Origin: Paenibacillus artemisiicola
Lineage (GTDB): Bacteria > Bacillota > Bacilli > Paenibacillales > Paenibacillaceae
Direction: 5' to 3'
Length of the DNA stretch: 64,000 nucleotides
NCBI RefSeq assembly: GCF_017652985.1
Contig: NZ_JAGGDJ010000002.1
Span: forward strand, 124,001-188,000
Each line of letters opens with the position of its first letter. Position 1 is the stretch's first letter. Positions 45,441-53,312 of the stretch are shown here, piece after piece. The notes below the pieces were generated by a model that saw only the letters and a list, made by a program, of their open reading frames with translations, did no database searches and was not told where the DNA came from. The translations under genes and the position numbers were made by a program.

Positions 45441-45455
45441 TAAGGAGGGGCGCAT

Positions 45456-45710
45456 TTACCACGTATCATCGGTCTTCTCCTGATTTTCCGCCATGGCGGC
45501 CGGATTCGGCGGGATGACGATCGCCAGCCGCCTCGGCGTTTCGGCGATGACGGCAAGTTCCGTTTCGTCCGGAATCCAAAGTCCGAACGCGTGCCGCAGC
45601 GCGGCTTTGGGGTCGGCGGCGAGGGCGGCTCGGAATGCCGGGTCGCGCCAGGCCCGCTCGATAATGCGTTCTTTGACGCAAACGGCGGCTTGAGTATCGG
45701 ACATTGTCAT
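45456..45710 (-). CDS. NHLP-leader RiPP precursor 2, C-terminal Trp
   Basis: 84 aa; ATG at 45710, nine bases after AAGGAGG; a more upstream ATG at 45767 lacks a site. The leader matches precursor 1 almost position by position: IIERAWRDPAFRAALAADP, HAFGLWIPDETELAVIAETP, LAIVIPPNP. The core-like tail ends EKTDDTW. It is the third gene of a unit with a methyltransferase and an isoprenoid synthase-fold enzyme, which begin upstream on the same strand. Identical ends with different middles point to a conserved modification site at or near Trp. Confidence 0.88.
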   Translation of the reverse strand: MTMSDTQAAVCVKERIIERAWRDPAFRAALAADPKAALRHAFGLWIPDETELAVIAETPRRLAIVIPPNPAAMAENQEKTDDTW

Positions 45711-45769
45711 GTTCGCGTGCCTCCTTGTCGATAAGGCGGTTCTGGCCTTTTCATTAATTAGGTTCATTC

Positions 45770-46726
45770 TTAATCGGGTTTATTATCGGCGGTTTCAGCC
45801 TGATACTGCGAGAGCCAATAAGCGAACCCGCCGCCGAGCAGCCGTTTCTTCGTATCGCTCAGCCTTTCGGCCGAAGCGGACAGCCCGTCCGCCAAATAGT
45901 CGTGGAACGCCGACAGATGACGGAGCGGCAGGCCAAGCCCGACGAGCGCGTCTCCGTTCGCTTTGGCCGCTTGGGCGTAACGGCCGAGCGCGCCGTCGAC
46001 ATGAATGGCGGCTTGGATCGCATGCTTCCCCAGCGGAGGCCGAAGTCCGGCCGCTCGATGTTCGGCCTCGATCATGCCCACCAAACCGTTGGCGTTGCGC
46101 CGGTCGAAATCTTCCTCCCAGTCGGACCAATCGTCCGCCATCTGGAGCGTGGCCAGCGTCAAATCGACCGCCTCGGAGACGGCGGGCTCCAGCTCCGCCC
46201 GGCCGGCCAGCAGCAGCGCGCCGGTGCTCGCCAGCTTGACGGGCGCCGCTTTTCGGGCAAGCTCGCCGGGGATCAGGCTGCCGGAGGGCGATTCATAGGC
46301 GACGGCGAGCGACCACGCCGTCACGTAATCCCGGTAATAGCGCCAAAACGGAGACGCATGCTCGAACAGCGCGCGGTAGAGGTCCAGCATGGCGAGGTGG
46401 AACAGATTGCCGAGCGCGAGCTGTTCTTTCCAGTCGGCAGGCGCTTCGTCCATCAGATCGTCCTGGATGAAGAAGTACAGCATCACGAATACGTTTGCAA
46501 GCGACAGCTGGCGGTAGCGTTCGGCTTCCAAGTCCGCGACCGGCCGCATCCAGAACGGCAGCAGGTAGCAGATATGATTTTTTTTGGCGGACGGGTTGAG
46601 CGGATTGAAGGCGTGCAAATAGGCGCGGCCCTTCGCGTTAAGCGGCGCCGGAAAGGCGTCGATCAGCCGCTCCGCGTCCCGGAACACCTGCGTCAACTCC
46701 GTTTCGAATTCGGTTTTCCAAAGCAT
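45770..46726 (-). CDS. Class I isoprenoid biosynthesis-fold enzyme (ComQ/terpene-synthase-like)
   Basis: 318 aa, all-alpha. It has the two metal-diphosphate motifs of class I isoprenoid enzymes: DDLMD at D89-D93 inside YFFIQDDLMDE, and DDWSD at D198-D202 continuing as WEED. Overall length and motif spacing fit a small prenyltransferase or terpene synthase. The sequence is not a housekeeping polyprenyl synthase. Its place in one operon with a Trp-ended peptide precursor recalls ComQ, which prenylates a Trp of ComX. The link is inference. It could instead make a terpene unrelated to the peptides. The methyltransferase gene ends 21 bases upstream. Confidence 0.78.
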   Translation of the reverse strand: MLWKTEFETELTQVFRDAERLIDAFPAPLNAKGRAYLHAFNPLNPSAKKNHICYLLPFWMRPVADLEAERYRQLSLANVFVMLYFFIQDDLMDEAPADWKEQLALGNLFHLAMLDLYRALFEHASPFWRYYRDYVTAWSLAVAYESPSGSLIPGELARKAAPVKLASTGALLLAGRAELEPAVSEAVDLTLATLQMADDWSDWEEDFDRRNANGLVGMIEAEHRAAGLRPPLGKHAIQAAIHVDGALGRYAQAAKANGDALVGLGLPLRHLSAFHDYLADGLSASAERLSDTKKRLLGGGFAYWLSQYQAETADNKPD

Positions 46727-46747
46727 CGTTCGAAGAACCTCCGTTCA

Positions 46748-47524
46748 TCAGTATCGGTCCCGCCGCAGCGTCAGCGCGAACATGCCCGCGGAATATGAAG
46801 CGCTCTCCTTGCTCAACCAATCGTCGAGCTCTTTTTTTCGATCATGGTCGAGTCGGCCGCCTTGCAGGATGCGGGTCGAGGTCTCCATGTACCGATACAT
46901 GCGGCGTTTCGTGCGCGGTTCATCGGCCAGTATGCGGTAGGACTGCGGGTCCGCGATCCAGCCTTCGGCCTGCGCGAGCTCGGCCAGCGCCTCGCGGGGA
47001 GGCTTCGGAAACCGGGCGAGCAGCGGTTTGCGCGAAGCGCGTAACAACGCATCGAACAGCGGCAGTTCCTCGCCGGGCAGCGGTCCGGTCGCGGCGTCGT
47101 CCAAGTCGAGAATCAGAATCGCGGAACGTTCATGGGTGACGCCTCGCAGCCAAGCGAGGAAGTGCCGGAAATCCGGCAGATGCAGGGCCGCCAGTCTGAT
47201 GACGACGACGTCGAACGGCTCGCCGCCTGCCGCCGCATCCTTGTAATCGGCTTGCACGAAGCTAAGTCCCGGCGCGGATCTGGCCGCCGCGAACGGATAC
47301 ACGCGCGCGTCCTTTTCGATTCCGGTGCAGCGCAGGCGAGGGTACGCCCGCTTGACGGCTTCCAGATAGGCGCCGTTCCCGCAGCCGATATCGAGCACGG
47401 ATTCGGCTTCCCGCATATGCCCGTCCAATAACGACGCACGCTCGCGTTCGAAGAAGAGCTCCGCGGTCAACGACAGCATGTCGTCGAACAGGCGGGCAGG
47501 GTCTTCGGTAAGCAGCGGAATCAC
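46748..47524 (-). CDS. Class I SAM methyltransferase of the peptide cluster
   Basis: 258 aa. SAM motif VLDIGCGNGAYLEAV (D45-G51), acidic motif II in CTGIEKDA and motif III FVQADYKDA. The N-terminus RLFDDMLSLTAELFFERERASLLDGH is helical and Trp-free. First gene of the three-gene unit that ends with precursor 2. It may methylate the peptide, the isoprenoid or another product; the sequence cannot tell. Transcription starts from a clear sigma-A promoter at 47586-47558. Confidence 0.88.
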   Translation of the reverse strand: MIPLLTEDPARLFDDMLSLTAELFFERERASLLDGHMREAESVLDIGCGNGAYLEAVKRAYPRLRCTGIEKDARVYPFAAARSAPGLSFVQADYKDAAAGGEPFDVVVIRLAALHLPDFRHFLAWLRGVTHERSAILILDLDDAATGPLPGEELPLFDALLRASRKPLLARFPKPPREALAELAQAEGWIADPQSYRILADEPRTKRRMYRYMETSTRILQGGRLDHDRKKELDDWLSKESASYSAGMFALTLRRDRY

Positions 47525-47557
47525 TCCTCTCGGCGATGACGTTTGTTTGCTAGGTTA

Positions 47558-47586
47558 AGTATAATGCCGGGATAGCGGTCGAACAA
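47558..47586 (-). promoter_or_regulatory. Promoter of the peptide operon
   Basis: On the minus strand TTGTTC (47586-47581), 17-bp spacer, TATACT (47563-47558), about 35 bases before the methyltransferase start. Confidence 0.65.
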
Positions 47587-47759
47587 TGCCGAATTTTGGT
47601 GATTTTCGACGATGATGCGATGCATGCCGGCCGGAGGGACAGATACCTCTAGAGATGCTATGATAAAAGCATCGATTGGGATTGCCGATCCTGAGTCGTA
47701 ACTGCGGCGAACGCGGATGCGCGAAACATCATTATGGATTACGAAGCGGAGGACGAAGC

Positions 47760-48461
47760 ATGACGGTATTGGAGGTCGACATTCGGAAAGCCGGCTATGC
47801 CTCGGACGCGGACATCATCCGCGACATTAAGTTCGCGGTCGATAAGGGCGAGCTCGTCGGCTTGATCGGCCCGAACGGCGCCGGCAAGAGCACGACGATC
47901 AAGGCCTTGCTCGGACTGCTTCGCCGCGTGGACGGCGACGTGCGCCTCGGAGGCGAGCAGGGACGTTACGCGTACGTGCCGGAGCAGCCGGTGCTCTACG
48001 AGTATATGACGCTGTGGGAGCATCTGCAGCTGGCGGCTTCCGCTTACGAGCTGGACGAAGCGACGTTCCTCGCCCGCGCGGAACGGATGCTGGAGCGGTT
48101 CCGTCTGACCGGCGAGCGGCATAAGCTGCCGACCGGCTTCTCCAAGGGCATGCAGCAAAAAATGATGCTCATCATCGGCTTCCTGCTGGAGCCGGACGTG
48201 TACGTCGTGGACGAGCCGTTCGTCGGGCTCGATCCCCGGGCGACGCGGGATTTCCTGGAGCTGCTGCAGGACGAACGCCGCCGCGGGGCGGGGGTGCTCA
48301 TGTGCACGCACGTGCTCGACACCGCCGAGCGAATCTGCGATCGCATCATTCTCCTTGACGGGGGATCCGTCGTGGCGCAGGGCTCGCTCGCCGAGGTCCG
48401 GGAGCAGGCCGGCTGTCCGGCGGACGCTCCGCTGACCGATTGTTTCTATGCGTTGACATAA
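47760..48461 (+). CDS. ecsA: EcsA-like ABC transporter ATPase
   Basis: 233 aa; ATG at 47760 after GGAGGACG. Walker A GPNGAGKST, signature FSKGMQQKMMLI and Walker B VYVVDEPFVGLDP. The SKGMQQK signature is the form used by EcsA. With EcsB it forms an exporter whose loss affects intramembrane proteolysis, secretion and competence in Bacillus and peptide export in enterococci. It diverges from the NHLP peptide operon, so it is a candidate exporter for that product, although EcsAB is also a conserved housekeeping pair. Confidence 0.9.
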   Translation: MTVLEVDIRKAGYASDADIIRDIKFAVDKGELVGLIGPNGAGKSTTIKALLGLLRRVDGDVRLGGEQGRYAYVPEQPVLYEYMTLWEHLQLAASAYELDEATFLARAERMLERFRLTGERHKLPTGFSKGMQQKMMLIIGFLLEPDVYVVDEPFVGLDPRATRDFLELLQDERRRGAGVLMCTHVLDTAERICDRIILLDGGSVVAQGSLAEVREQAGCPADAPLTDCFYALT

Positions 48462-48473
48462 GGGGGAAGAGGA

Positions 48474-49745
48474 ATGTCGAATCAGGCCATCGGCGGCTGG
48501 CGCGCGGGAAGCCTCTTCCGGCGCAGGGTGCGGCGCTTCTGGACGGAGCAGTGGAAAGCGTGGCGCACGGCGCTCGATTGGACGGTATGGGTGTACGTGC
48601 TCGTGCCGGCGGTCTGGATCATCGGCGGCACGTACGCGGATCTCTGGCATCATCCGCCGGCGTGGCTCGCGAACTTGCCGCTCTGGACGGGCGAGCGCCT
48701 GCCGCTCGTCGTCGTGTTCGCCGGACGGTTCCGCTCGTTCGCGGAAGAAGCCGACGTCCTGTTCCTGCTCCGGAAGCGGAGCTGGATCCGAGGGCTGCTG
48801 CTGCGGGGCGCGGCCTACACCGCGGGCGTCCTGCTGCTGCTGTCGGCTGTCCTTTACGCGGTGCTGCTGCCGTTCTTCGCGGGGGTGCATCATTACCGGG
48901 CCGGCGCGATCGTCATGATGCTTGTATACACATGGATATGGGGTTGCGTCGGGGCCGTGTGGCGCAATCTCCTCGAAGCCCGGTACGCGGGCTTTCGGAA
49001 ATGGCTGGTCAAGACCGCCGTCACGCTGCTGCTCGCCGCGGCGTATCTGGTTCCGATGATCGTCTGGGGCAGCGCGCCGGCCATGTTGGCCGCGCCGGCC
49101 GGGGTCGGCCTCGTCGTCTGCGCCGGGCTGCTCCGCATCAAGCTGCGCGCGCGGGACGCCTTCGAATCCGACGCCCGGCAGGAGCAGCTGGCGCGGCTCG
49201 CGAGCACGCAGCTGCTGCTCCGCAACGTCATCGAGCACAAGCCCCGCGTGCGGCTCAGCCGGCCGGTGCTCCTGCGCCGTTCGAACCGGCTGTTCCGGCG
49301 ATTCGACGGGAAGACGATGCTCGCGGAGATGATCATGAAGGCGTTCGTTCGCCGGATGGCGCTCATTCGCACCTGGCTCGGGTTCACGTTCGTCTCCACG
49401 GCCGCGGTCTTCCTGTCGCCCGCCGTCATCCAGCCGTTCGTCGGGGCCGCGCTCCTGCTGCTGCTGTCGACCTGGATCATCTCGCATTGGCGCGGGATGC
49501 TGGAGGAGCCGTTCTTCGCCCAGTTCCGGTGGACGGATCATGCGCTGCGCGGTTCAGCGGGTCTCGTGCGCTTCTGGCTGGCCGCGCCGGCCGCCGCGCT
49601 GTTCGGTCTGGCCGGCGGGGCGAGGACGTACGGCGCGTGGGGGCTGCTCGCCGCCATTCCGGCCGTGCTGCTCTGGCTGCTTCTGAGCAATGTCGTCACG
49701 TCGACGATGGTGCTGCGCCTCGATCGCAAGGGGAAGGGGGCTTGA
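48474..49745 (+). CDS. ecsB: EcsB-like ABC transporter permease
   Basis: 423 aa membrane protein with about eight to ten helices. The start FRRRVRRFWTEQWKAWRTALDWTVWVYVLVPA and the later HKPRVRLSRPVLLRRSNRLFRRFDGKTMLAEMIMK region (given as landmarks) are typical of EcsB. It begins 13 bases after ecsA with GGGGGAAGAGG upstream, so the two are co-translated. Confidence 0.9.
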   Translation: MSNQAIGGWRAGSLFRRRVRRFWTEQWKAWRTALDWTVWVYVLVPAVWIIGGTYADLWHHPPAWLANLPLWTGERLPLVVVFAGRFRSFAEEADVLFLLRKRSWIRGLLLRGAAYTAGVLLLLSAVLYAVLLPFFAGVHHYRAGAIVMMLVYTWIWGCVGAVWRNLLEARYAGFRKWLVKTAVTLLLAAAYLVPMIVWGSAPAMLAAPAGVGLVVCAGLLRIKLRARDAFESDARQEQLARLASTQLLLRNVIEHKPRVRLSRPVLLRRSNRLFRRFDGKTMLAEMIMKAFVRRMALIRTWLGFTFVSTAAVFLSPAVIQPFVGAALLLLLSTWIISHWRGMLEEPFFAQFRWTDHALRGSAGLVRFWLAAPAAALFGLAGGARTYGAWGLLAAIPAVLLWLLLSNVVTSTMVLRLDRKGKGA

Positions 49746-49887
49746 CGGGAATTACGAATGACCGCTCTCGTCCGGCCGAACGAAGCGACCGCAATCGCTT
49801 CTTAACAAATCGATTACATTGCCCGCATCTTTGTCCGGTATGATCCAGGTATTATTCATTTCCATCATCGAACTGGAGGTCACGCTA

Positions 49888-50646
49888 ATGAACTTGGTTC
49901 TGAACATCGCTCATCGAGGAGCTTCCGCTTATTGTCCGGAGAATACGATGGCCGCGTTCCGGCGCGCGATCGAGCTCGGCGCCACGGGAATCGAGACCGA
50001 CGTGCAGATGACGTCGGACGGTCAACTGGTCCTGATCCACGACGAATCCCTGCAGCGAACGGCCGGGTCGCCCCGACTCGTGAAGGACGTTACGCTGGAG
50101 GAAGCGAAGCAGTTGGACGCCGGCTCCTGGTTCGATCCGGCATTCGCGGGCGAGCGCATTCCGACGCTGGGCGAATTGCTCGAGCTGGTGAAGCCGCGCG
50201 AAGACGTTTACGTCAACCTTGAATTGAAAAACAGCATCGTGAACTACCCGGGCCTCGAGGAAGCGGTCATCGAAGAGATTCGGCGCCAAGGGTTGGGCGA
50301 ACGGATCATCGTTTCCAGCTTCAACCACTATTCGCTGGTGCTTTGCAAGGAGCTGGCGCCTGAGATTCGGACCGGCGTGCTGTACGTGGAAGGGCTCTAT
50401 GAGCCTTGGGAATACGCCGCGCGGATCGGAGCAAGCGCCCTTCATGCCCATCATCGCGCGGTGCTGCCGGAGTGGACGGCGCAGGCGGCGGAACGCGGCA
50501 TCGTCTACAATCCGTGGACGGTAAACGAACCGGCCGAGATGAAGCGGCTGCTGGACGCCGGCGTGGCGAGCATCATCACCGATTATCCGGACCGGCTCGC
50601 GGCCTTGATCGCGGAGGCGGGGGCACAAGCGAATTCCGCCAATTAA
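49888..50646 (+). CDS. Glycerophosphodiester phosphodiesterase
   Basis: 252 aa; ATG at 49888 with GGAGG upstream. TIM-barrel GDPD: catalytic His in IAHRGASAYCPENT, metal ligands in GIETDVQMTSDG and second His in VLIHDESLQRTAG. It hydrolyses glycerophosphodiesters to glycerol-3-phosphate and an alcohol. No signal peptide, so it acts inside the cell on phospholipid turnover products. Monocistronic. Confidence 0.95.
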   Translation: MNLVLNIAHRGASAYCPENTMAAFRRAIELGATGIETDVQMTSDGQLVLIHDESLQRTAGSPRLVKDVTLEEAKQLDAGSWFDPAFAGERIPTLGELLELVKPREDVYVNLELKNSIVNYPGLEEAVIEEIRRQGLGERIIVSSFNHYSLVLCKELAPEIRTGVLYVEGLYEPWEYAARIGASALHAHHRAVLPEWTAQAAERGIVYNPWTVNEPAEMKRLLDAGVASIITDYPDRLAALIAEAGAQANSAN

Positions 50647-50734
50647 GAGGGATTGGACATGCATGCGTTACCTGTAACTTTCCGGGTGCCGTGTGCGAGG
50701 TCGAATCTGCGAATGCGTAGAGGGAAGACGACAA

Positions 50735-50766
50735 AAAAGCAAGCTGCCGCGGCAGCTTGCTTTTTG
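50735..50766. terminator. Bidirectional terminator
   Basis: AAAGCAAGCTGCC pairs with GGCAGCTTGCTTT with a two-base centre; A and T tracts flank it. It serves the GDPD gene and the convergent AHSA1-type gene. Confidence 0.9.
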
Positions 50767-50777
50767 CTTATTATCCT

Positions 50778-51209
50778 TTAACCGTGCACCAAGGCCGCCC
50801 GCAATGTCGTAATCCCGTGCTCCAAGTAGCCTTTAAGGCAAGTCAGCATGTACACCCAGCCTTCCTTGTTGCCGACGATGAGCGGAATCGACGCGGCGTC
50901 CTCCGCGAAGCCTTCTTCGTTCACTTCCACGATCGTACGGTTCGCGTCCGCTTGCTCGAAGGAAATCGTCACCGCGTGGACGGTGCCGTAATCCCATTCG
51001 AAGACGATCTTCCGGTCTTGGACGATCTCTTTAATCGTGATTTCGCCTTCCGCACCGTATTCCTCGTAGCGCAGCTTGACGGTCTTGCCCGGCTCCCAAC
51101 GTTCGGAGCTGGAGGAGAACCAGAAGCCGCCGATCTTCGCGGGATCGACGAAGGCCTCGAATGCTTCATGGGCCGGACGCGCGATCGTCATCTTCGTTAC
51201 GTTATTCAT
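50778..51209 (-). CDS. SRPBCC/AHSA1-domain protein
   Basis: 143 aa; ATG at 51209 after GAGGGA. START-like fold: TIARPAHEAFEAFVDPAKIGGFWF, FEWDYGTVHAVTISFE and GWVYMLTCLKGYLEHG are the usual landmarks of the Aha1-C-type stress family. No catalytic residue is evident. It is third in a unit with another AHSA1-type protein and an ArsR regulator, a frequent combination whose physiological role is unknown. Confidence 0.9.
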   Translation of the reverse strand: MNNVTKMTIARPAHEAFEAFVDPAKIGGFWFSSSSERWEPGKTVKLRYEEYGAEGEITIKEIVQDRKIVFEWDYGTVHAVTISFEQADANRTIVEVNEEGFAEDAASIPLIVGNKEGWVYMLTCLKGYLEHGITTLRAALVHG

Positions 51210-51234
51210 CGTGTTCCCTCGCTTTTTTATGATT

Positions 51235-51771
51235 TTAGTCGGCTTTCGGGCCGCTAGTCTCGAACCGCTGCTTGAATTCGTCGTGCAGCTCCTGCCAACC
51301 ATAGCGGACGGCTTGGCTGCCGGCCATCGAAGGCATCGGCTTGCCGTCGAGCGTGCCCGTCAACCCTTTGAGACATAACGTCCAACCCGCCGCGTACGAC
51401 GGAGCCATGCCGCGATCGGCGAAAAGGTGGCGAAGCACAAGCACGGTACGGCTTCCGTCCGACGTCAATTCCCACCTCAGCGTGTCGCTGCCCCATCGGA
51501 ATACGAGAAGGCGGGGCGCTTCCGCAAGAAGCACTTCGCCTTGTCGCGTCGCGTCTTCTTGTTCGTGATTCACGTGGGAAAGCGCCACGGGACCGGCCGA
51601 ATCCAGATTGCGGTCAACGGCGAAAGGCGCCCAGGCGGGCAGCTGATCGGCTTCGGTCAAGGCCGCCCATACGTCTTCGATCGGATGCGCCAGCTCGCGT
51701 TCGAGCACCAACGTCCATTCTCCGTCCGACGCCCGGTTAAGGCGGGGGAGGCATCGTTCGTTCGCGTTCAT
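51235..51771 (-). CDS. SRPBCC/AHSA1-domain protein
   Basis: 178 aa, START-like fold (LVLERELAHPIEDVWAALTEADQLPAWAPF; VLRHLFADRGMAPSYAAGW). Its first 35 bases overlap the end of the ArsR gene, so translation is coupled. It has low similarity to the next AHSA1-type protein, so the two are not a recent duplication. Confidence 0.9.
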   Translation of the reverse strand: MNANERCLPRLNRASDGEWTLVLERELAHPIEDVWAALTEADQLPAWAPFAVDRNLDSAGPVALSHVNHEQEDATRQGEVLLAEAPRLLVFRWGSDTLRWELTSDGSRTVLVLRHLFADRGMAPSYAAGWTLCLKGLTGTLDGKPMPSMAGSQAVRYGWQELHDEFKQRFETSGPKAD

Positions 51772-52102
51772 TCAATTGTTCCTCCTTGAGTCGTTTTTGC
51801 CGGTCCAGATGCGCTTCCAGCCGGTCAATGTGCCGGTTCCATCTGTCGCGATAGGCGCTTAACCATTCGTCAACGCCTGCCAGAGGGCTTGCGTCGAGCG
51901 AGTAGATGCGACGCTGGGCATCGGCATGGACGTGCACGAGACCGCTGTCGCGCAGCAAGCGCAGATGGCTGGAGATGAGCGGCTGGGAGACGCCGATCTC
52001 TTCGGTGAGCTGCTTCACCGTCGAGTCCGAGAGCAGCAGCCGGTCCAAGATGCGCCGGCGAGTCGGCTCGGCAATAATGGCGTATATGTCTTGCAAGGTC
52101 AT
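51737..52102 (-). CDS. ArsR-family regulator
   Basis: 121 aa; ATG at 52102 (a GTG at 52105 is possible). Winged helix: AIIAEPTRRRILDRLLLSDST, VKQLTEEIGVSQPLISSHLRLLRDSGLV. No metal-binding Cys pair in the recognition helix, so it belongs to the non-metal branch usual for AHSA1-linked regulators. A perfect 18-bp palindrome lies 20 bases upstream and is its likely operator. Confidence 0.93.
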   Translation of the reverse strand: MTLQDIYAIIAEPTRRRILDRLLLSDSTVKQLTEEIGVSQPLISSHLRLLRDSGLVHVHADAQRRIYSLDASPLAGVDEWLSAYRDRWNRHIDRLEAHLDRQKRLKEEQLNERERTMPPPP

Positions 52103-52122
52103 CACCTCTTGTCGGTCTTCAG

Positions 52123-52140
52123 TATAAACGATCGTTTATA
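52123..52140. promoter_or_regulatory. Perfect 18-bp palindrome, probable ArsR-type operator
   Basis: TATAAACG-AT-CGTTTATA lies 20 bases before the ArsR-type gene inside an AT-rich promoter region, a typical place for autoregulation. Confidence 0.7.
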
Positions 52141-52278
52141 TAAATACAATTACATATAAATGTAAGCCCGATGCGGGTACGGCATCGGCAACCGGGCATA
52201 GTACCGATAACCGGACCCATCCGACAGTGCGGGCGTCGTCCATATACATGGGCTTATAAGGCATGAGTACATTTAAAA

Positions 52279-52321
52279 TAAAAAAAGAGGCACCCGGACG
52301 TAGTTTCCGTCCGAAGTGCCG
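52279..52321 (-). terminator. Terminator of the NlpC/P60 gene
   Basis: On the minus strand GGCACTTCGGACG pairs with CGTCCGGGTGCC, followed by a T run. Confidence 0.88.
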
Positions 52322-52355
52322 CTGTTTATTACATGGCGGTGAAAGTTAGATCGAG

Positions 52356-52847
52356 TTATGCGCCCAGACGGCGCGCGGTAGCGTAGTTCTTCTTCCAGTA
52401 GGAGGAGTTCATGTTCGTGAACTTGACGCCGCCGGAACCGTACGTGTTCAGCATTTTACCGTTGCCGGCATAGATGCCGACATGGCCGATGAAATTGCCG
52501 CGGCTCGGTACCTTGAAGAAGACGAGGTCGCCTTTCTTCAGATTTTTCTTCGACACGTAACGGCCGACTTTTGCTTGATCGCGCGCGGTGCGGGGCAGGT
52601 TATAGCCCAGCTTCTTGAACACGCGCTTCGTGAACGACGAGCAGTCGAAGTATCTCGTCGTCGACGTGCTCACGCCGAATTTATAAGGCGTGCCCAAATA
52701 ATTATCGCCGTAATTCAGAAGCTTGGATGCGGAAGACGACGACAATGCATGCGCTTGCGGAGCTTGTCCGAAGCCGAGTGCCGTTAAGCCGATCGTAGCG
52801 CATAATCCGACCGCGAAAATTTTATTTTTAGTTTTTTGGAAATTCAT
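52356..52847 (-). CDS. Secreted NlpC/P60 peptidoglycan hydrolase
   Basis: 163 aa. Signal peptide 1-35 (IFAVGLCATIGLTALGF, AHA cleavage). The rest is one NlpC/P60 domain with Cys in DCSSFTKRVF, His in FIGHVGIYAG and a third polar residue in the YGSGG stretch. It cleaves D-Glu-DAP bonds in stem peptides. GGAGGGTGATT precedes the ATG. Codon use is richer in A/T than most neighbours. It shares the domain with the larger hydrolase at 58889. Confidence 0.94.
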   Translation of the reverse strand: MNFQKTKNKIFAVGLCATIGLTALGFGQAPQAHALSSSSASKLLNYGDNYLGTPYKFGVSTSTTRYFDCSSFTKRVFKKLGYNLPRTARDQAKVGRYVSKKNLKKGDLVFFKVPSRGNFIGHVGIYAGNGKMLNTYGSGGVKFTNMNSSYWKKNYATARRLGA

Positions 52848-53312
52848 GTGTAAATCACCCTCCGGTTATTTAATATTTGGTTCATTTGGCCGTGTAACCA
52901 CTTTACCAGATCGGGCATTTCCTAGAGGTTTCCACTGAGAGCCGAAACCCGCAGGAATGAACGGTCAGCCCGACTATATGAGAAAGTTATGAAAAAAAAT
53001 TCACTTTCCAAATTCCGTCAATGGGTAATCCCCTGGAGATGGCGCAATCGCCTTGCGTACAGGGCTAATCCAAGCAGAACAGACGTACACCGCCACTTGG
53101 TTTGGCGGATCGAGAGAACAACAGGCGGCCGTTATAACGCGCGGTCTTTTTTCATTTCGAGCGGGAAAACGCGTTCTTGATCGCCATGCCAAGCTCGGCA
53201 TGTTGCAGAGGGAATTCGGCTTTACGTAGCGAAGTATTCCAAGAGTAAGCCGAACGCCGGCCCGCTCGCCGAGTTAAAGGTCAAGAATAATGAAGAGGGA
53301 GGATTGTTCCAG
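52848..53312. other. 465-base region without a gene, several inverted repeats
   Basis: Hairpins are present: TCGGGC...GCCCGA and GGTTTC...GAAACC in the minus-strand leader of the NlpC gene (about 52912-52974), CCGCCA...TGGCGG (53090-53108) and TTCGGCTT...AAGCCGAA (53215-53254). I looked for the conserved blocks of the c-di-AMP (ydaO) riboswitch, common before such genes, and did not find them. No confident element is named. Confidence 0.4.

Noticed and set aside
52860..53200. c-di-AMP (ydaO) riboswitch before the NlpC/P60 gene
   Set aside because: The conserved GGGGUGAAUC-like and GUCAGCUAAC-like blocks could not be found on either strand.
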